In this document: positions 24,156 to 32,466 of the stretch, piece after piece
Numbering within the stretch: the stretch's first letter is position 1
Layout of the letters: each line of letters opens with the position of its first letter
Source of the DNA: Comamonadaceae bacterium
Lineage (GTDB): Bacteria; Pseudomonadota; Gammaproteobacteria; Burkholderiales; Burkholderiaceae_C
Direction of reading: 5' to 3'
NCBI GenBank assembly: GCA_947454355.1
Contig: CANGKR010000003.1
Location: 1-44,165, forward strand
DNA: 44,165 nucleotides
Made by a program: the position numbers and the translations under genes
The notes under the pieces: generated by a model
What the model was told of the DNA's origin: nothing
The model's database searches: none
What the model saw: the letters and a program-made list of their open reading frames with translations, nothing else

Positions 24156-25248
24156 GCCCGTTGTGCACGGGTCTTTGACTCCTTTGACCTTGTCCAGCCT
24201 GCAAGCGCGTTTGCAGTCACTGGGCGCCAGGCCCCAGCACATGGCACGCATCCAGCGGCTTTGGGCGCAGGCCCTGCCGCAAGACAGTGGCAGGCGCCAG
24301 CTTGACAGTTTCATGCCGGCCGCGGTGCGTCAAGCTTTGCCCGCACTTGCGCACGAGCTGGCGCAATTGACCCGACTGGTTTCAGAACACCCGGGGCAGG
24401 ACGGGTCTTCGCGGTTGCTGGTCGCTTTGCAAGACGGTCAAACCATTGAAAGCGTGCTGCTGCCTCGCGGCGGGCTGTGTGTGTCCAGCCAAGTAGGCTG
24501 TGCGGTAGGTTGTGTGTTTTGCATGACCGGGAAAACCGGCTTGATCCGTCAGCTGACCGATGCCGAGATCGTAGCCCAGGTGGCCCTGGCGCGCCAATTT
24601 CGTCCTGTGAACAAAGTGGTGTTCATGGGCATGGGCGAGCCCGCCCACAACCTGGACGCGGTGATGCAGGCCATCGAGCTCTTGGGCATCCAGGGCAACA
24701 TCGGCCACAAACAACTGGTGTTCTCGACCGTGGGCGACGAGCGGGTCTTTGCCCGCTTGGGCACAGGCCGGGTGAAACCGGCGCTGGCACTGTCTTTGCA
24801 CAGCACCCGAGCCGAACTGCGTGCGCAACTCTTGCCCAAGGCGCCGCGTATTTCGCCCGAAGATTTAGTGGACATGGGCGAAGCCTATGCCCGCGCTACA
24901 GGCTACCCCATTCAATACCAATGGACTTTGATGGATGGCATTAACGACAGCGAAGAAGAGATAGAAGGCATCGTGCGATTGCTCAAGGGCAAATACGCTT
25001 TGATGAACATGATCCCCTACAACGCGGTCGATGGTTTGCCTTACCAACGGCCATCATGGGAGCGAGCGGCGCAGATCGCCCGCACTTTGCACCAGCGCGG
25101 CATCTTGACCAAACTTCGCCAATCCGCCGGGCAGGATGTGCAGGGCGGTTGCGGCCAGTTGCGTGCACGTGCCCTGCAAGGTACAGCGGTGAACGTGGCG
25201 CCCTTGATTTATCAGCCTCAGCCGGCGAAGAAAGTGACCCATGCGTGA
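24133..25248 (+). CDS. RlmN-like radical SAM methyltransferase, atypical
   Basis: About 371 residues of the RlmN/Cfr family, which methylates C2 (or C8) of adenosine in RNA. Radical SAM cysteines are Cys123, Cys127 and Cys130 (CAVGCVFC). The substrate-cysteine pair is kept: Cys116 in LCVSSQVGC and the C-terminal Cys in QDVQGGCGQL. The block just before it is VLLPRGGLC where E. coli RlmN has VYIPEDDRATLC, so the conserved Glu105 that deprotonates the methylated adenosine is missing and three residues are deleted. The true housekeeping rlmN is probably elsewhere. The start is unclear: ATG 24133 overlaps slyX by 23 bases, GTG 24163 follows its stop. The 3' end overlaps the AtuA gene by 8 bases. 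Confidence 0.82.
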   Translation: MNCHRTTEPVVHGSLTPLTLSSLQARLQSLGARPQHMARIQRLWAQALPQDSGRRQLDSFMPAAVRQALPALAHELAQLTRLVSEHPGQDGSSRLLVALQDGQTIESVLLPRGGLCVSSQVGCAVGCVFCMTGKTGLIRQLTDAEIVAQVALARQFRPVNKVVFMGMGEPAHNLDAVMQAIELLGIQGNIGHKQLVFSTVGDERVFARLGTGRVKPALALSLHSTRAELRAQLLPKAPRISPEDLVDMGEAYARATGYPIQYQWTLMDGINDSEEEIEGIVRLLKGKYALMNMIPYNAVDGLPYQRPSWERAAQIARTLHQRGILTKLRQSAGQDVQGGCGQLRARALQGTAVNVAPLIYQPQPAKKVTHA

Positions 25249-26611
25249 TTTTTATCACCCCGAGCATGTCTTGCGTATCGGTTGCGGTGCCGGCTTTTCA
25301 GGTGACCGCACCGACGCGGGTGCCCCGGTGGTGCAGGACTTGATTCAAGGCTTACAGACCTTGGGCGGCTCGGCTGTGTTGATTTTCGAGACCCTGGCCG
25401 AACGCACCCTGGCCTTGGCGCAACTGGCGCGGGTGGCCAACCCTCAAGCGGGTTACGAGCCCTTGCTTTGCGAGTATTTGCGTCCAGTATTGGCCGATTG
25501 TTTGCAGCATGGCATTCGCATCGTCAGCAATTTCGGTGCAGCACATCCGCAAGCCGCTGCGGCCGCCATCATGGCTTTGGCCGAGCAGTTGCAGTTGCGT
25601 GTGCCGCGTATTGCTGTGGTCTTGGGAGACGATGTGCGCCACCACCCAACTGTGATGGAGCTGGCCTTGCCTCATGCCGTTGTCAGCGCGAATGCCTATT
25701 TGGGCGCCAAGTCGATTGCTCAGGCCTTGAACCAGGGTGCCGAGATCGTGGTCTGTGGCCGCGTGGCTGATCCAGCCCTGACGCTGGGGCCAGCGTGGGC
25801 CCACTATGGTTGGGCTGACGACAACTGGGACGCGCTGGCGGGCGCCACCATGGCGGGCCACTTGCTGGAATGCGGTGCGCAAGTCACCGGTGGCTATTAC
25901 GCTGACCCCGGTTACAAGGATGTGCCCGATCTGGCGCATGCGGGCTTTCCCATCGCTCGCATCGAGGCCGATGGACGCTGCACTTTGAGCAAGCCAGCAG
26001 GCACGGGCGGCTGCATCGACGAGCACACCGTCAAAGAACAGCTGCTTTATGAAATCGACAATCCAGCGGCCTACATCACACCCGATGTGGTGGCCGACAT
26101 CACCTCTGCGCAGGTCACTCGCCTATCGCCTGATGTGGTCCAGTTGTCGGGTGTGAAAGGCCATCCCCGGCCCCCTCATCTCAAGGTCAATGTGTTCCAT
26201 GAGCATGGCTGGCTAGCCGAGGCCGAAATTTCCTACGCCGGACCGCGTGCCGAGGCTCGGGCCCGTTTGGCGGCCGAGATCGTTCAAGCCCGATTGCCGC
26301 AACTGAACTTGCGAGTTGATTGGATTGGTGTTTGCAGCGTGTGGGCTGATGACGCGGGCCGCACCTTGGCTACTTTGCCCGACCAAGGACACAACGATGT
26401 GCGCTTGCGCCTGTCCACTTCGCATACCGATAAAGGGCAGGCCGAATTGCTGCTGCGCGAAGTCAATGCCCTTTATACCTGCGGCCCGGCAGGCGGTGGT
26501 GGCGTGCGCACTGCCTTGCGAGCGCGTCTGGGCTTGGTGTCATGCCTGGTGTCACAGACAAGCGTGCAGAGCCGCGTACAGATGTGGCCAAGCGACAGGA
26601 GCTCCGAATGA
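25241..26611 (+). CDS. AtuA family protein (DUF1446)
   Basis: Protein of 456 residues of the acyclic-terpene-utilisation AtuA/DUF1446 family. Clear blocks: LRIGCGAGFSGDRTDAG at the N-terminus, VSNFGAAHPQAAAAAI, IVVCGRVADPALTLGP, HLLECGAQVTGGYYADPGYKD and the glycine-rich GPAGGGGVRTALRAR near the C-terminus. The family's biochemical role is not established; it is needed for terpene catabolism in Pseudomonas and occurs in many CoA-dependent acid pathways. Overlaps the RlmN-like gene by 8 bases and the following small gene by 4 (ATGA), so they are one transcript. The C-terminal domain of longer AtuA proteins is here a separate gene. Confidence 0.92.
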   Translation: MRDFYHPEHVLRIGCGAGFSGDRTDAGAPVVQDLIQGLQTLGGSAVLIFETLAERTLALAQLARVANPQAGYEPLLCEYLRPVLADCLQHGIRIVSNFGAAHPQAAAAAIMALAEQLQLRVPRIAVVLGDDVRHHPTVMELALPHAVVSANAYLGAKSIAQALNQGAEIVVCGRVADPALTLGPAWAHYGWADDNWDALAGATMAGHLLECGAQVTGGYYADPGYKDVPDLAHAGFPIARIEADGRCTLSKPAGTGGCIDEHTVKEQLLYEIDNPAAYITPDVVADITSAQVTRLSPDVVQLSGVKGHPRPPHLKVNVFHEHGWLAEAEISYAGPRAEARARLAAEIVQARLPQLNLRVDWIGVCSVWADDAGRTLATLPDQGHNDVRLRLSTSHTDKGQAELLLREVNALYTCGPAGGGGVRTALRARLGLVSCLVSQTSVQSRVQMWPSDRSSE

Positions 26612-26976
26612 AAGACACAATCACCGTGACTCTGGACCGACTGGCGCATGGTCGCACGGGAGACAAAGGCAATCGCTCGAACATCAGCGTGATCGCTTGG
26701 CGTGAAGAATTCTGGCCTGTGCTGGTGTCGCAAGTGACCGAGGCTCGGGTGGCTGAACTCTTCCAAGCACGGCAGCCTACTCAAGTTCAGCGCTACCTGC
26801 TGCCCCAGTTGCAGGCCATGAATTGGGTCATTGACGGCGTGCTGGACGGCGGCGTCAACAGCGCTTTGAATCTGGACAGCCATGGCAAGTCGCTCAGCTT
26901 CATGCTGATGGCCTTGCCCGTCGAGATTCCCCAGATCTGGGTGCCCAGCTTGGCTGGGCCGCCTCTCAGGCCTTGA
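26608..26976 (+). CDS. AtuA-like C-terminal domain protein
   Basis: Protein of 122 residues equal to the small C-terminal domain found fused to AtuA in other bacteria. The hallmark RLAHGRTGDKGNRSNISVIA lies at about 11-30, followed by LPQLQAMNWVIDGVLDGGVNSALNLDSHGK. The start overlaps the AtuA stop by 4 bases, so the two products are probably made in equal amounts and associate. The 3' end overlaps the converging monooxygenase gene by 11 bases. Confidence 0.92.
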   Translation: MKDTITVTLDRLAHGRTGDKGNRSNISVIAWREEFWPVLVSQVTEARVAELFQARQPTQVQRYLLPQLQAMNWVIDGVLDGGVNSALNLDSHGKSLSFMLMALPVEIPQIWVPSLAGPPLRP

Positions 26977-28189
26977 GCGCGAAGCCGGCGATCTGCTTGT
27001 AGTTCTCGGAGATCTGGCGCAGTTCTTCTTGGCTGATCAGGTCGTCGATGTGCTTGAAGGGTTGGCCATGGCTCAATTCGTCGGCCTTCATGATGATGAA
27101 GTCCGGCGGCATCGTGCGATTGGTTTGCACCACCTTGGCGGTGGTGGGCAGGCGCATCGATTCGTATTGCTGCAGCGCTTGCAGGGGCGATTCGTTTTGC
27201 ACCAAGCAGTCCGCCAGAGTGCGGGCATCGATCAGTGCTTGCGCTGAACCGTTTGAACCGCGGGGGTACATGGGGTGAGCGGCGTCCCCCATCAAGGTCA
27301 CGCGGCCTTGGGTCCAGAAGGGCAGGGCGTCCTTGTCGACCATCGGGTACTCGAGGACTTTTTCAGAATTCAAGATCATGGCCGGCACATCGAGGAAGGG
27401 AAATTTCCAGTCTTTGTAGATGTCGGCGCACACCTGCACATCACCGGGCTTGTTCCAGTCGTTCATTGCGGCATCGGGGCGCTGCAATTCGGCCACCCAA
27501 TTGACCAGCTGGTTGCCCTGGCCGTCCACATTGTCTTGAATCGGGTAGATGACCATCTTGCCGTGCTCCACGGTGCCGATGCGCAAGTACGATTTGCCGG
27601 TCAGGATGGGCTTATGGATGCTCACGCCGCGCCAGGTATTGATGCCGCCAAAACACACTTTGTCGTGGGGGTGCATCTGCTTGCGGACAGTCGAATTGAC
27701 GCCATCACAGGCCACCACCAGTTCACTGCGCACTTGGCGACGGCTGCCGTCGGCCAGATCGAAGTTCAAGGTCACGCCAGTGTCGTCTTGTGTGAAGCCA
27801 GTGCAGCGGTGCCCGGTGTGCACGCGATCAGCGCCCAAACGGCGCACCGCCTCATCGAACAAAATGCGGTGCAGCTTGCCGCGGTGGATGCCTATTTCGG
27901 GTAAGGCATAACCGGCATGGCGGCCACGTGCTTCGCGGTACACGTACTGACCGTGACGGGTGTAGAACACGCTCTCCAGATTTTCAATACCCAGTGCTTC
28001 GATCTGCGCCTGCACGCCCACAGCGGCCAGCTCTTTCATGGCATGCGGCAAGAGCGTGATGCCCACACCGATTTCCTTGACCTCGGGTACGCCTTCAAAG
28101 ACCTCGCAATCGATGCCTTTTTGTTGTAAACCCAGCGCGAAACTCAGGCCGGCAATGCCGCCGCCAATGATGGAAATACGCATCTTCAT
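26966..28189 (-). CDS. FAD-dependent aromatic-ring monooxygenase
   Basis: Flavoprotein of 407 residues of the salicylate/3-hydroxybenzoate hydroxylase class: IIGGGIAGLSFALGLQQKG (dinucleotide fold), VVACDGVNSTVRK (the DG motif for FAD and NADPH), and GDAAHPMYPRGSNGSAQALIDA (second FAD motif). It hydroxylates an aromatic acid with NAD(P)H and O2; the substrate is not readable. It overlaps the upstream TctC gene by 4 bases (ATGA), so the binding protein probably supplies its aromatic substrate. Convergent with the AtuA pair. Confidence 0.9.
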   Translation of the reverse strand: MKMRISIIGGGIAGLSFALGLQQKGIDCEVFEGVPEVKEIGVGITLLPHAMKELAAVGVQAQIEALGIENLESVFYTRHGQYVYREARGRHAGYALPEIGIHRGKLHRILFDEAVRRLGADRVHTGHRCTGFTQDDTGVTLNFDLADGSRRQVRSELVVACDGVNSTVRKQMHPHDKVCFGGINTWRGVSIHKPILTGKSYLRIGTVEHGKMVIYPIQDNVDGQGNQLVNWVAELQRPDAAMNDWNKPGDVQVCADIYKDWKFPFLDVPAMILNSEKVLEYPMVDKDALPFWTQGRVTLMGDAAHPMYPRGSNGSAQALIDARTLADCLVQNESPLQALQQYESMRLPTTAKVVQTNRTMPPDFIIMKADELSHGQPFKHIDDLISQEELRQISENYKQIAGFALKA

Positions 28190-29163
28190 TCTGCCTTGAT
28201 GTTTTGTGTTTTGATCAACTGCGCCCAGCGGATCGCGTCTTTCTCGACGACCCGGGCAAACTCCTCAGGGGTGCTGCCACTGGGGTCCATGCCTTGACCT
28301 TGAAAGGCTTTTTGAACGTCTTCGGTTTTCAGGAGTTGGTTCACCTCGCGGTTGAAAAGTGCCACGATGTCGGCCGGCGTGCCTTTGGGCGCGAAGATAC
28401 CAAACCACATGTCGACGTTGACTTTGCCTGCTTTGGACTCCGCCAGCGTGGGCACGTCGGGCAACAAGGGATGGCGTTTTTCACTGCCAATGCCCAAGGC
28501 CAGCAACCGGCCTGAGCGGATGTGCGGCAAGGCCACGTGGATAGGCAAGAACATGGCATCGACTTGACCGCCCAGCAGGTCGGTCACCGCAGGGCCATTG
28601 CCCCGATAGGGTATGTGCGTCAAGAAGACATGGGCGGTGTTTTTCAACAGCTCCATGGACAAATGGTGTGGTGTGCCCACACCGGGCGAAGCGTAGTTGA
28701 TACGCCCCGGCTGGCGCTTGGCGGCATCCACCAGATCGAGTGCGGTTTTGTAGCCCGACTTGGGGTGGGTGACCAAGAGCAACTGTCCCCAGCTGGTCAG
28801 GGTCACTGGGCTCAGGTCTTTGACCGGATCAAAGCTCAGGCCGGGGTATAGGCTGGGGTTCATGACCAGGGTGTTCACACTCACCAGCAAGGTGTTGCCA
28901 TCGGGGGCTGCGCGAACGACTGCTTCGGTGCCGATGTTGCCCGACGCGCCCACGCGGTTGTCCACCACCACAGGGCGGTTTAAGCGCAGGGCCAGCTTGG
29001 GGCCTACGGTGCGTGCGATCAAGTCGATGCCCGTGCCGGGTGAAAACGGCACGATCAGTTTGATCGGTGTCCCCTGCGGGGTGGGTGTTTGCGCCACGGC
29101 CAAGCCAGCCAAACAAAACAGGCTGACCAAACAGCTGCGCCCTAAATTCGAAAAAGAAATCAT
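28186..29163 (-). CDS. TctC/Bug family periplasmic solute-binding protein
   Basis: About 325 residues with a signal peptide (MISFSNLGRS start, cleavage near AVAQT) and family blocks IKLIVPFSPGTGIDLIAR, APDGNTLLVSVN and IPYRGNGPAVTDLLGGQVD. The ligand loop reads SPGTG instead of PPGG. ATG 29163 is preferred since AAAGG lies 8 bases upstream; ATGs at 29169 and 29190 are in frame but poorly placed. Coupled by ATGA to the FAD monooxygenase, hinting at an aromatic ligand. Confidence 0.9.
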   Translation of the reverse strand: MISFSNLGRSCLVSLFCLAGLAVAQTPTPQGTPIKLIVPFSPGTGIDLIARTVGPKLALRLNRPVVVDNRVGASGNIGTEAVVRAAPDGNTLLVSVNTLVMNPSLYPGLSFDPVKDLSPVTLTSWGQLLLVTHPKSGYKTALDLVDAAKRQPGRINYASPGVGTPHHLSMELLKNTAHVFLTHIPYRGNGPAVTDLLGGQVDAMFLPIHVALPHIRSGRLLALGIGSEKRHPLLPDVPTLAESKAGKVNVDMWFGIFAPKGTPADIVALFNREVNQLLKTEDVQKAFQGQGMDPSGSTPEEFARVVEKDAIRWAQLIKTQNIKAE

Positions 29164-29254
29164 GACCATTGCCTTTGCATTGCTGAACACGGATTATTCC
29201 ATCGAGACCCGATCGTCGTCGCCCAAAGTCCCATAACCGGCCTCTCACTCCGCT

Positions 29255-29800
29255 TCAAGGCTGGTGGGCCACCCAGATCAAACGATCAAAAGGCAGGCTC
29301 CAACCAAGGGCTTTGTCACGCAACTGGGTTTTGACCGCCGGGTCCAAGTGGGGAGTACGCGACAATATCCAGAGGTAATCCCGGTCGGGGCCGACCACCA
29401 TGGACCAACGGTACTCGGGGTCTAAGGCGACCACATGATAGCCGCCATAAAACGGGCCAAAAAAAGATACCTTGAGTGAGGCCTGCTGAGGCTCACCGAT
29501 GAAGACAGCTTTGCCGATGGCTTGGCGCCAATCGTTTTTTTTCATGTCAAAGCCGCGGTTGAGCACTTGCACGCTGCCGTCGGCTTGCAAGGTGTAGTGC
29601 GCGGTGACGTCCCGCATGTCGCGCTCAAAGGCATGGTCAAGCCGGGCGACTTCAAACCAAGTGCCTTGGTAGCGCAGTACATCAAAAGGTGCGATCGGCT
29701 GGAGCCCTGCCGGGGGTGCTGTGGCACAGCCCGCCAGCAACCATGTCCCAACGCAAAACAAAGCCCAACGAAGACAGCGTTGAAAAAGTTGCAGATTCAT
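29255..29800 (-). CDS. blc: outer-membrane lipocalin (Blc family)
   Basis: Lipoprotein of 181 residues. Signal peptide ends in lipobox LLAGC with Cys25. Lipocalin motif 1 is YQGTWFEVARLDHAFERD; later blocks are NRGFD, KVSFFGPFYGGYHVVALDPEYRWSMVVGPDRDYLWILSR, typical of Blc/apolipoprotein-D-like bacterial lipocalins that bind lipids at the outer membrane. The ATG at 29800 overlaps the EamA gene stop by 4 bases; longer in-frame starts are inside that gene. The family's usual link is to membrane stress and lysophospholipid handling. Confidence 0.92.
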   Translation of the reverse strand: MNLQLFQRCLRWALFCVGTWLLAGCATAPPAGLQPIAPFDVLRYQGTWFEVARLDHAFERDMRDVTAHYTLQADGSVQVLNRGFDMKKNDWRQAIGKAVFIGEPQQASLKVSFFGPFYGGYHVVALDPEYRWSMVVGPDRDYLWILSRTPHLDPAVKTQLRDKALGWSLPFDRLIWVAHQP

Positions 29801-30705
29801 GCGTGGGCTTTCCGTGTAGGCAAATGCAGCAGGCCGCTGGCCAGTCCCGTGCCGATGACGATGACCAAGCCGCAGCCTAACATCCATGGGGTGATGTGCT
29901 CTGACAGGAGCAGCACGCCGTAAGCGATGGCAAAGACGGGCACTAAAAAAGTCACCGTCAAAGCGCGAGCCGGTCCGGTGCGTTCAATCAGCCTGAAATA
30001 CAAAATATAGGCCACGCCTGTACATACCACTCCCACCACGGCCAACGAAACCCAGGCTTGCAGGCTGGGCACATGGTCAGGCCAGGACCACAACGCTGGC
30101 AAGAACAGCGCCAGGCTTGCACCGATCTGGCTGCCAGTGGCGGTGGCCAAAGGCGGCACATGGGGAATGAAGCGTTTCGCAAAATTGGCCGACAATCCGT
30201 AACTCAACGTGGCCAGCAAGCAAGCCGCGACGGACCACAAGGGCGAAATTCCAGAGGATTCGGGTTTGAAACTGGCCTCGCCTCCCGCGAGCAAAAGTAC
30301 GCCCACAAAGCCGACCGCCAAACCCGCTGCACGGGACAGGGTGGGTTTGTCACCCAACCAGATCCAAGCCACCATGGCGCCAAACAAAGGGACGGTCGCG
30401 TTCAAGATAGAAGACAGTCCGGTGGTGATGTGCTGCACCGCAAAGCAATACAGCGCAAAGGGCAGTGCCGAATTGAACACTCCCACCAGTAACACCGGCT
30501 TCCAGTGGACGCGCAACACCGGCACTTGGCCTTTGAGCCACAACAAGGGCAGCAAAAACACAGCGGCTATGGCTACGCGAAGACCGGCAGTGAGTAAGGC
30601 ACCAAACTCCACGGCTGCGGTGCGCATGAACAAGAAAGACGACCCCCAGATCATGGCCAGGATCAGGAATTCCAACTTCCAGCGTTGATCTGTGGATGCA
30701 CTCAC
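29797..30705 (-). CDS. EamA family (DMT superfamily) permease
   Basis: Inner-membrane transporter of about 302 residues with ten predicted helices in two EamA repeats, e.g. LEFLILAMIWGSSFLFMRTA at the start and ITTGLSSILNATVPLFGAMVAW in the first half. The likely role is metabolite efflux; substrate unknown. GTG at 30705 chosen: it lies 7 bases after the ogt stop and precedes the first helix by a short polar lead; the frame is open to 30789 inside ogt. Confidence 0.88.
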   Translation of the reverse strand: MSASTDQRWKLEFLILAMIWGSSFLFMRTAAVEFGALLTAGLRVAIAAVFLLPLLWLKGQVPVLRVHWKPVLLVGVFNSALPFALYCFAVQHITTGLSSILNATVPLFGAMVAWIWLGDKPTLSRAAGLAVGFVGVLLLAGGEASFKPESSGISPLWSVAACLLATLSYGLSANFAKRFIPHVPPLATATGSQIGASLALFLPALWSWPDHVPSLQAWVSLAVVGVVCTGVAYILYFRLIERTGPARALTVTFLVPVFAIAYGVLLLSEHITPWMLGCGLVIVIGTGLASGLLHLPTRKAHA

Positions 30706-30712
30706 TTGGGTT

Positions 30713-31240
30713 TCAGGCCGCCAGGGGTAAACAAGGCAGGGCGTTCTCCAGCGCGAGCAACTCGGCCTTACGCCATAAGCCACCTGCATAGCCGGTCAAT
30801 TGACCGCTGGCACCCACCACCCGATGGCAGGGCACGATCAAGCTGATCGGGTTGCGCCCCACCGCCGCACCTAAAGCGCGCACCGCAGCAGGCTTACCCA
30901 GGGCTTGGGCCACTTGGCCATAACTTTGGGTCTGCCCGGCCGGTATGTGCAGCAAGGCACGCCACACCGATTGCTGGAAGTCTGTGCCACTGCTCAGGTC
31001 CAGCGGGACGGCAAAGGGCGCATCCAAGGCATGTGCATCGCCTGCCCAATAGGCTTGAAGTCTGTCAATGCTGTTTTGAATAAATGCATTGTGGGCATCG
31101 GGTCTCCACAACTGCATGTCCGGCAGGTGGCTTTGCCCTTCAAAGAACACGCCCGACAAGCCGGACGGACTGGCCGAGAGGGTGATCAGGCCCAATGGGC
31201 TGGCCCAGGTGTGGCAGACGGTTTGAGGATGAAAGTGCAT
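30713..31240 (-). CDS. ogt: methylated-DNA--protein-cysteine methyltransferase
   Basis: DNA repair protein of 175 residues that removes O6-alkyl groups from guanine in a suicide reaction. Acceptor Cys138 lies in IVPCHRVVGASGQLTGYAGG; the helix-turn-helix part has GQTQSYGQVAQALGKPAAVRALGAAVGRNP. ATG at 31240 gives normal Ogt length; the frame is open to 31564 but overlaps the MFS gene. It sits inside a transporter operon with no evident functional link. Confidence 0.93.
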   Translation of the reverse strand: MHFHPQTVCHTWASPLGLITLSASPSGLSGVFFEGQSHLPDMQLWRPDAHNAFIQNSIDRLQAYWAGDAHALDAPFAVPLDLSSGTDFQQSVWRALLHIPAGQTQSYGQVAQALGKPAAVRALGAAVGRNPISLIVPCHRVVGASGQLTGYAGGLWRKAELLALENALPCLPLAA

Positions 31241-31263
31241 GGGCGGCTTTCCGTGCGACAGGT

Positions 31264-32466
31264 TCAAGGGTTGGGCCGACTCTGAGTGGTAGGCGTGCGT
31301 TGACTCCAGAATAACAAAAGTCCACTCACGCTGGCCACCACCATCAAGCTCGTGAAGCCTGCGCGGTAAGTGCCAAAACCTGTCGACAGGGCGCCAAAAA
31401 TCGGCGGGCCGATCACCACTCCCAAAAAGGTGAAGGCCAATGTCCCGCCCGTGGCCAGGCTGGCCATGCCGGGCGGGGCGCGGCGAGCCACCTCTGCCAG
31501 GTACACGCCATTCCAGCCGATGGCCGAAGCGCCAAAGGTCACCAAAATCACCATCACCAGCCACTGCGAAGTGTCTTGGGTCAAGGTGGTGGTGGCCAAG
31601 GCGCCGAGGGCCATCAGGCCCGCCAGCAGCAAGAGCATGCGGCGTGCGCCCAGCCAGCGGTCTGCCACATAGCCCCAGGCGATTCGCCCAGCCATCCCGC
31701 CCAGTTGCGTGGCTGACAAGGCCAAACCCGCCGCGATCAGGGCGTAGCTCAGGTCGTCATGCAAAAAGGTCACCAAATAGGTCGTGAGCGAGAGTTGCAC
31801 CATCGAAAACATGAAGGAACAAGCCGCCATGGTGTACAAACTGCGGTGCGAGAGCACCAAGCGCAGGGGCTGTATCCAGCTACCCCAGCGCATGGGCAGA
31901 TCCGATTGCCGGTCGTTGTCGAGCTCGGCGCGCAGGCTTTGCGCCATCGCTGCGCAAGCCACACAGACCGCCGCCACTACGGCCAAACTGGCGTGCCAGT
32001 TGAGCACCAACAACAGCGGCGGCACCAAAGCGCCGGCCAGCAAACTGCCCAAAGGTACACCTGTTTGTTTGAGCGAGAACACCAAAGACATTTGGTGCTT
32101 GGGAGTGGTTCGGGCCAGCAGGTGGGAACTCGCTGGGGTGATCGGCCCGTAGCCCAACCCGATCAAGACCGCGCCCAGACCCATGGCCGGAAACCAAGGT
32201 ACAGCGCACAAGAGCAAACCCGCCGCACACGACATCAAACCCCATTGGCTCACGCGGATGGCACCCCATCGGTTGACAGTGGCGCCACCCATCAGGCTGG
32301 CCACCATGGCGCCGGCATAGGTCATGGACACATAAATGCCCACCAAGGCGGGCGAAACTTGCAGGTCTTGCGCAACCACCGGAGCCATCACGGGCAAGGT
32401 CAGCAGGGCCATTGAGACCATGGCTTGGATCACCAGGGTCAACAGCAGCGGGAGCCAGTTGTTCAA
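31264..32466 (-). CDS. MFS transporter
   Basis: Major facilitator permease of 400 residues, about 12 hydrophobic helices. Family marks: the loop between helices 2 and 3 reads GGATVNRWGAIRVS, and helix 5 region has LKQTGVPLGSLLAGAL, as in CynX/NarK-like carboxylate or anion transporters. TTG at 32466 overlaps the upstream TctC stop (TTGA), which argues for coupled translation; an ATG at 32421 is the alternative but would cut the first helix. Being next to TctC and a CMD-family enzyme, it may import a related acid. Confidence 0.88.
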   Translation of the reverse strand: MNNWLPLLLTLVIQAMVSMALLTLPVMAPVVAQDLQVSPALVGIYVSMTYAGAMVASLMGGATVNRWGAIRVSQWGLMSCAAGLLLCAVPWFPAMGLGAVLIGLGYGPITPASSHLLARTTPKHQMSLVFSLKQTGVPLGSLLAGALVPPLLLVLNWHASLAVVAAVCVACAAMAQSLRAELDNDRQSDLPMRWGSWIQPLRLVLSHRSLYTMAACSFMFSMVQLSLTTYLVTFLHDDLSYALIAAGLALSATQLGGMAGRIAWGYVADRWLGARRMLLLLAGLMALGALATTTLTQDTSQWLVMVILVTFGASAIGWNGVYLAEVARRAPPGMASLATGGTLAFTFLGVVIGPPIFGALSTGFGTYRAGFTSLMVVASVSGLLLFWSQRTPTTQSRPNP

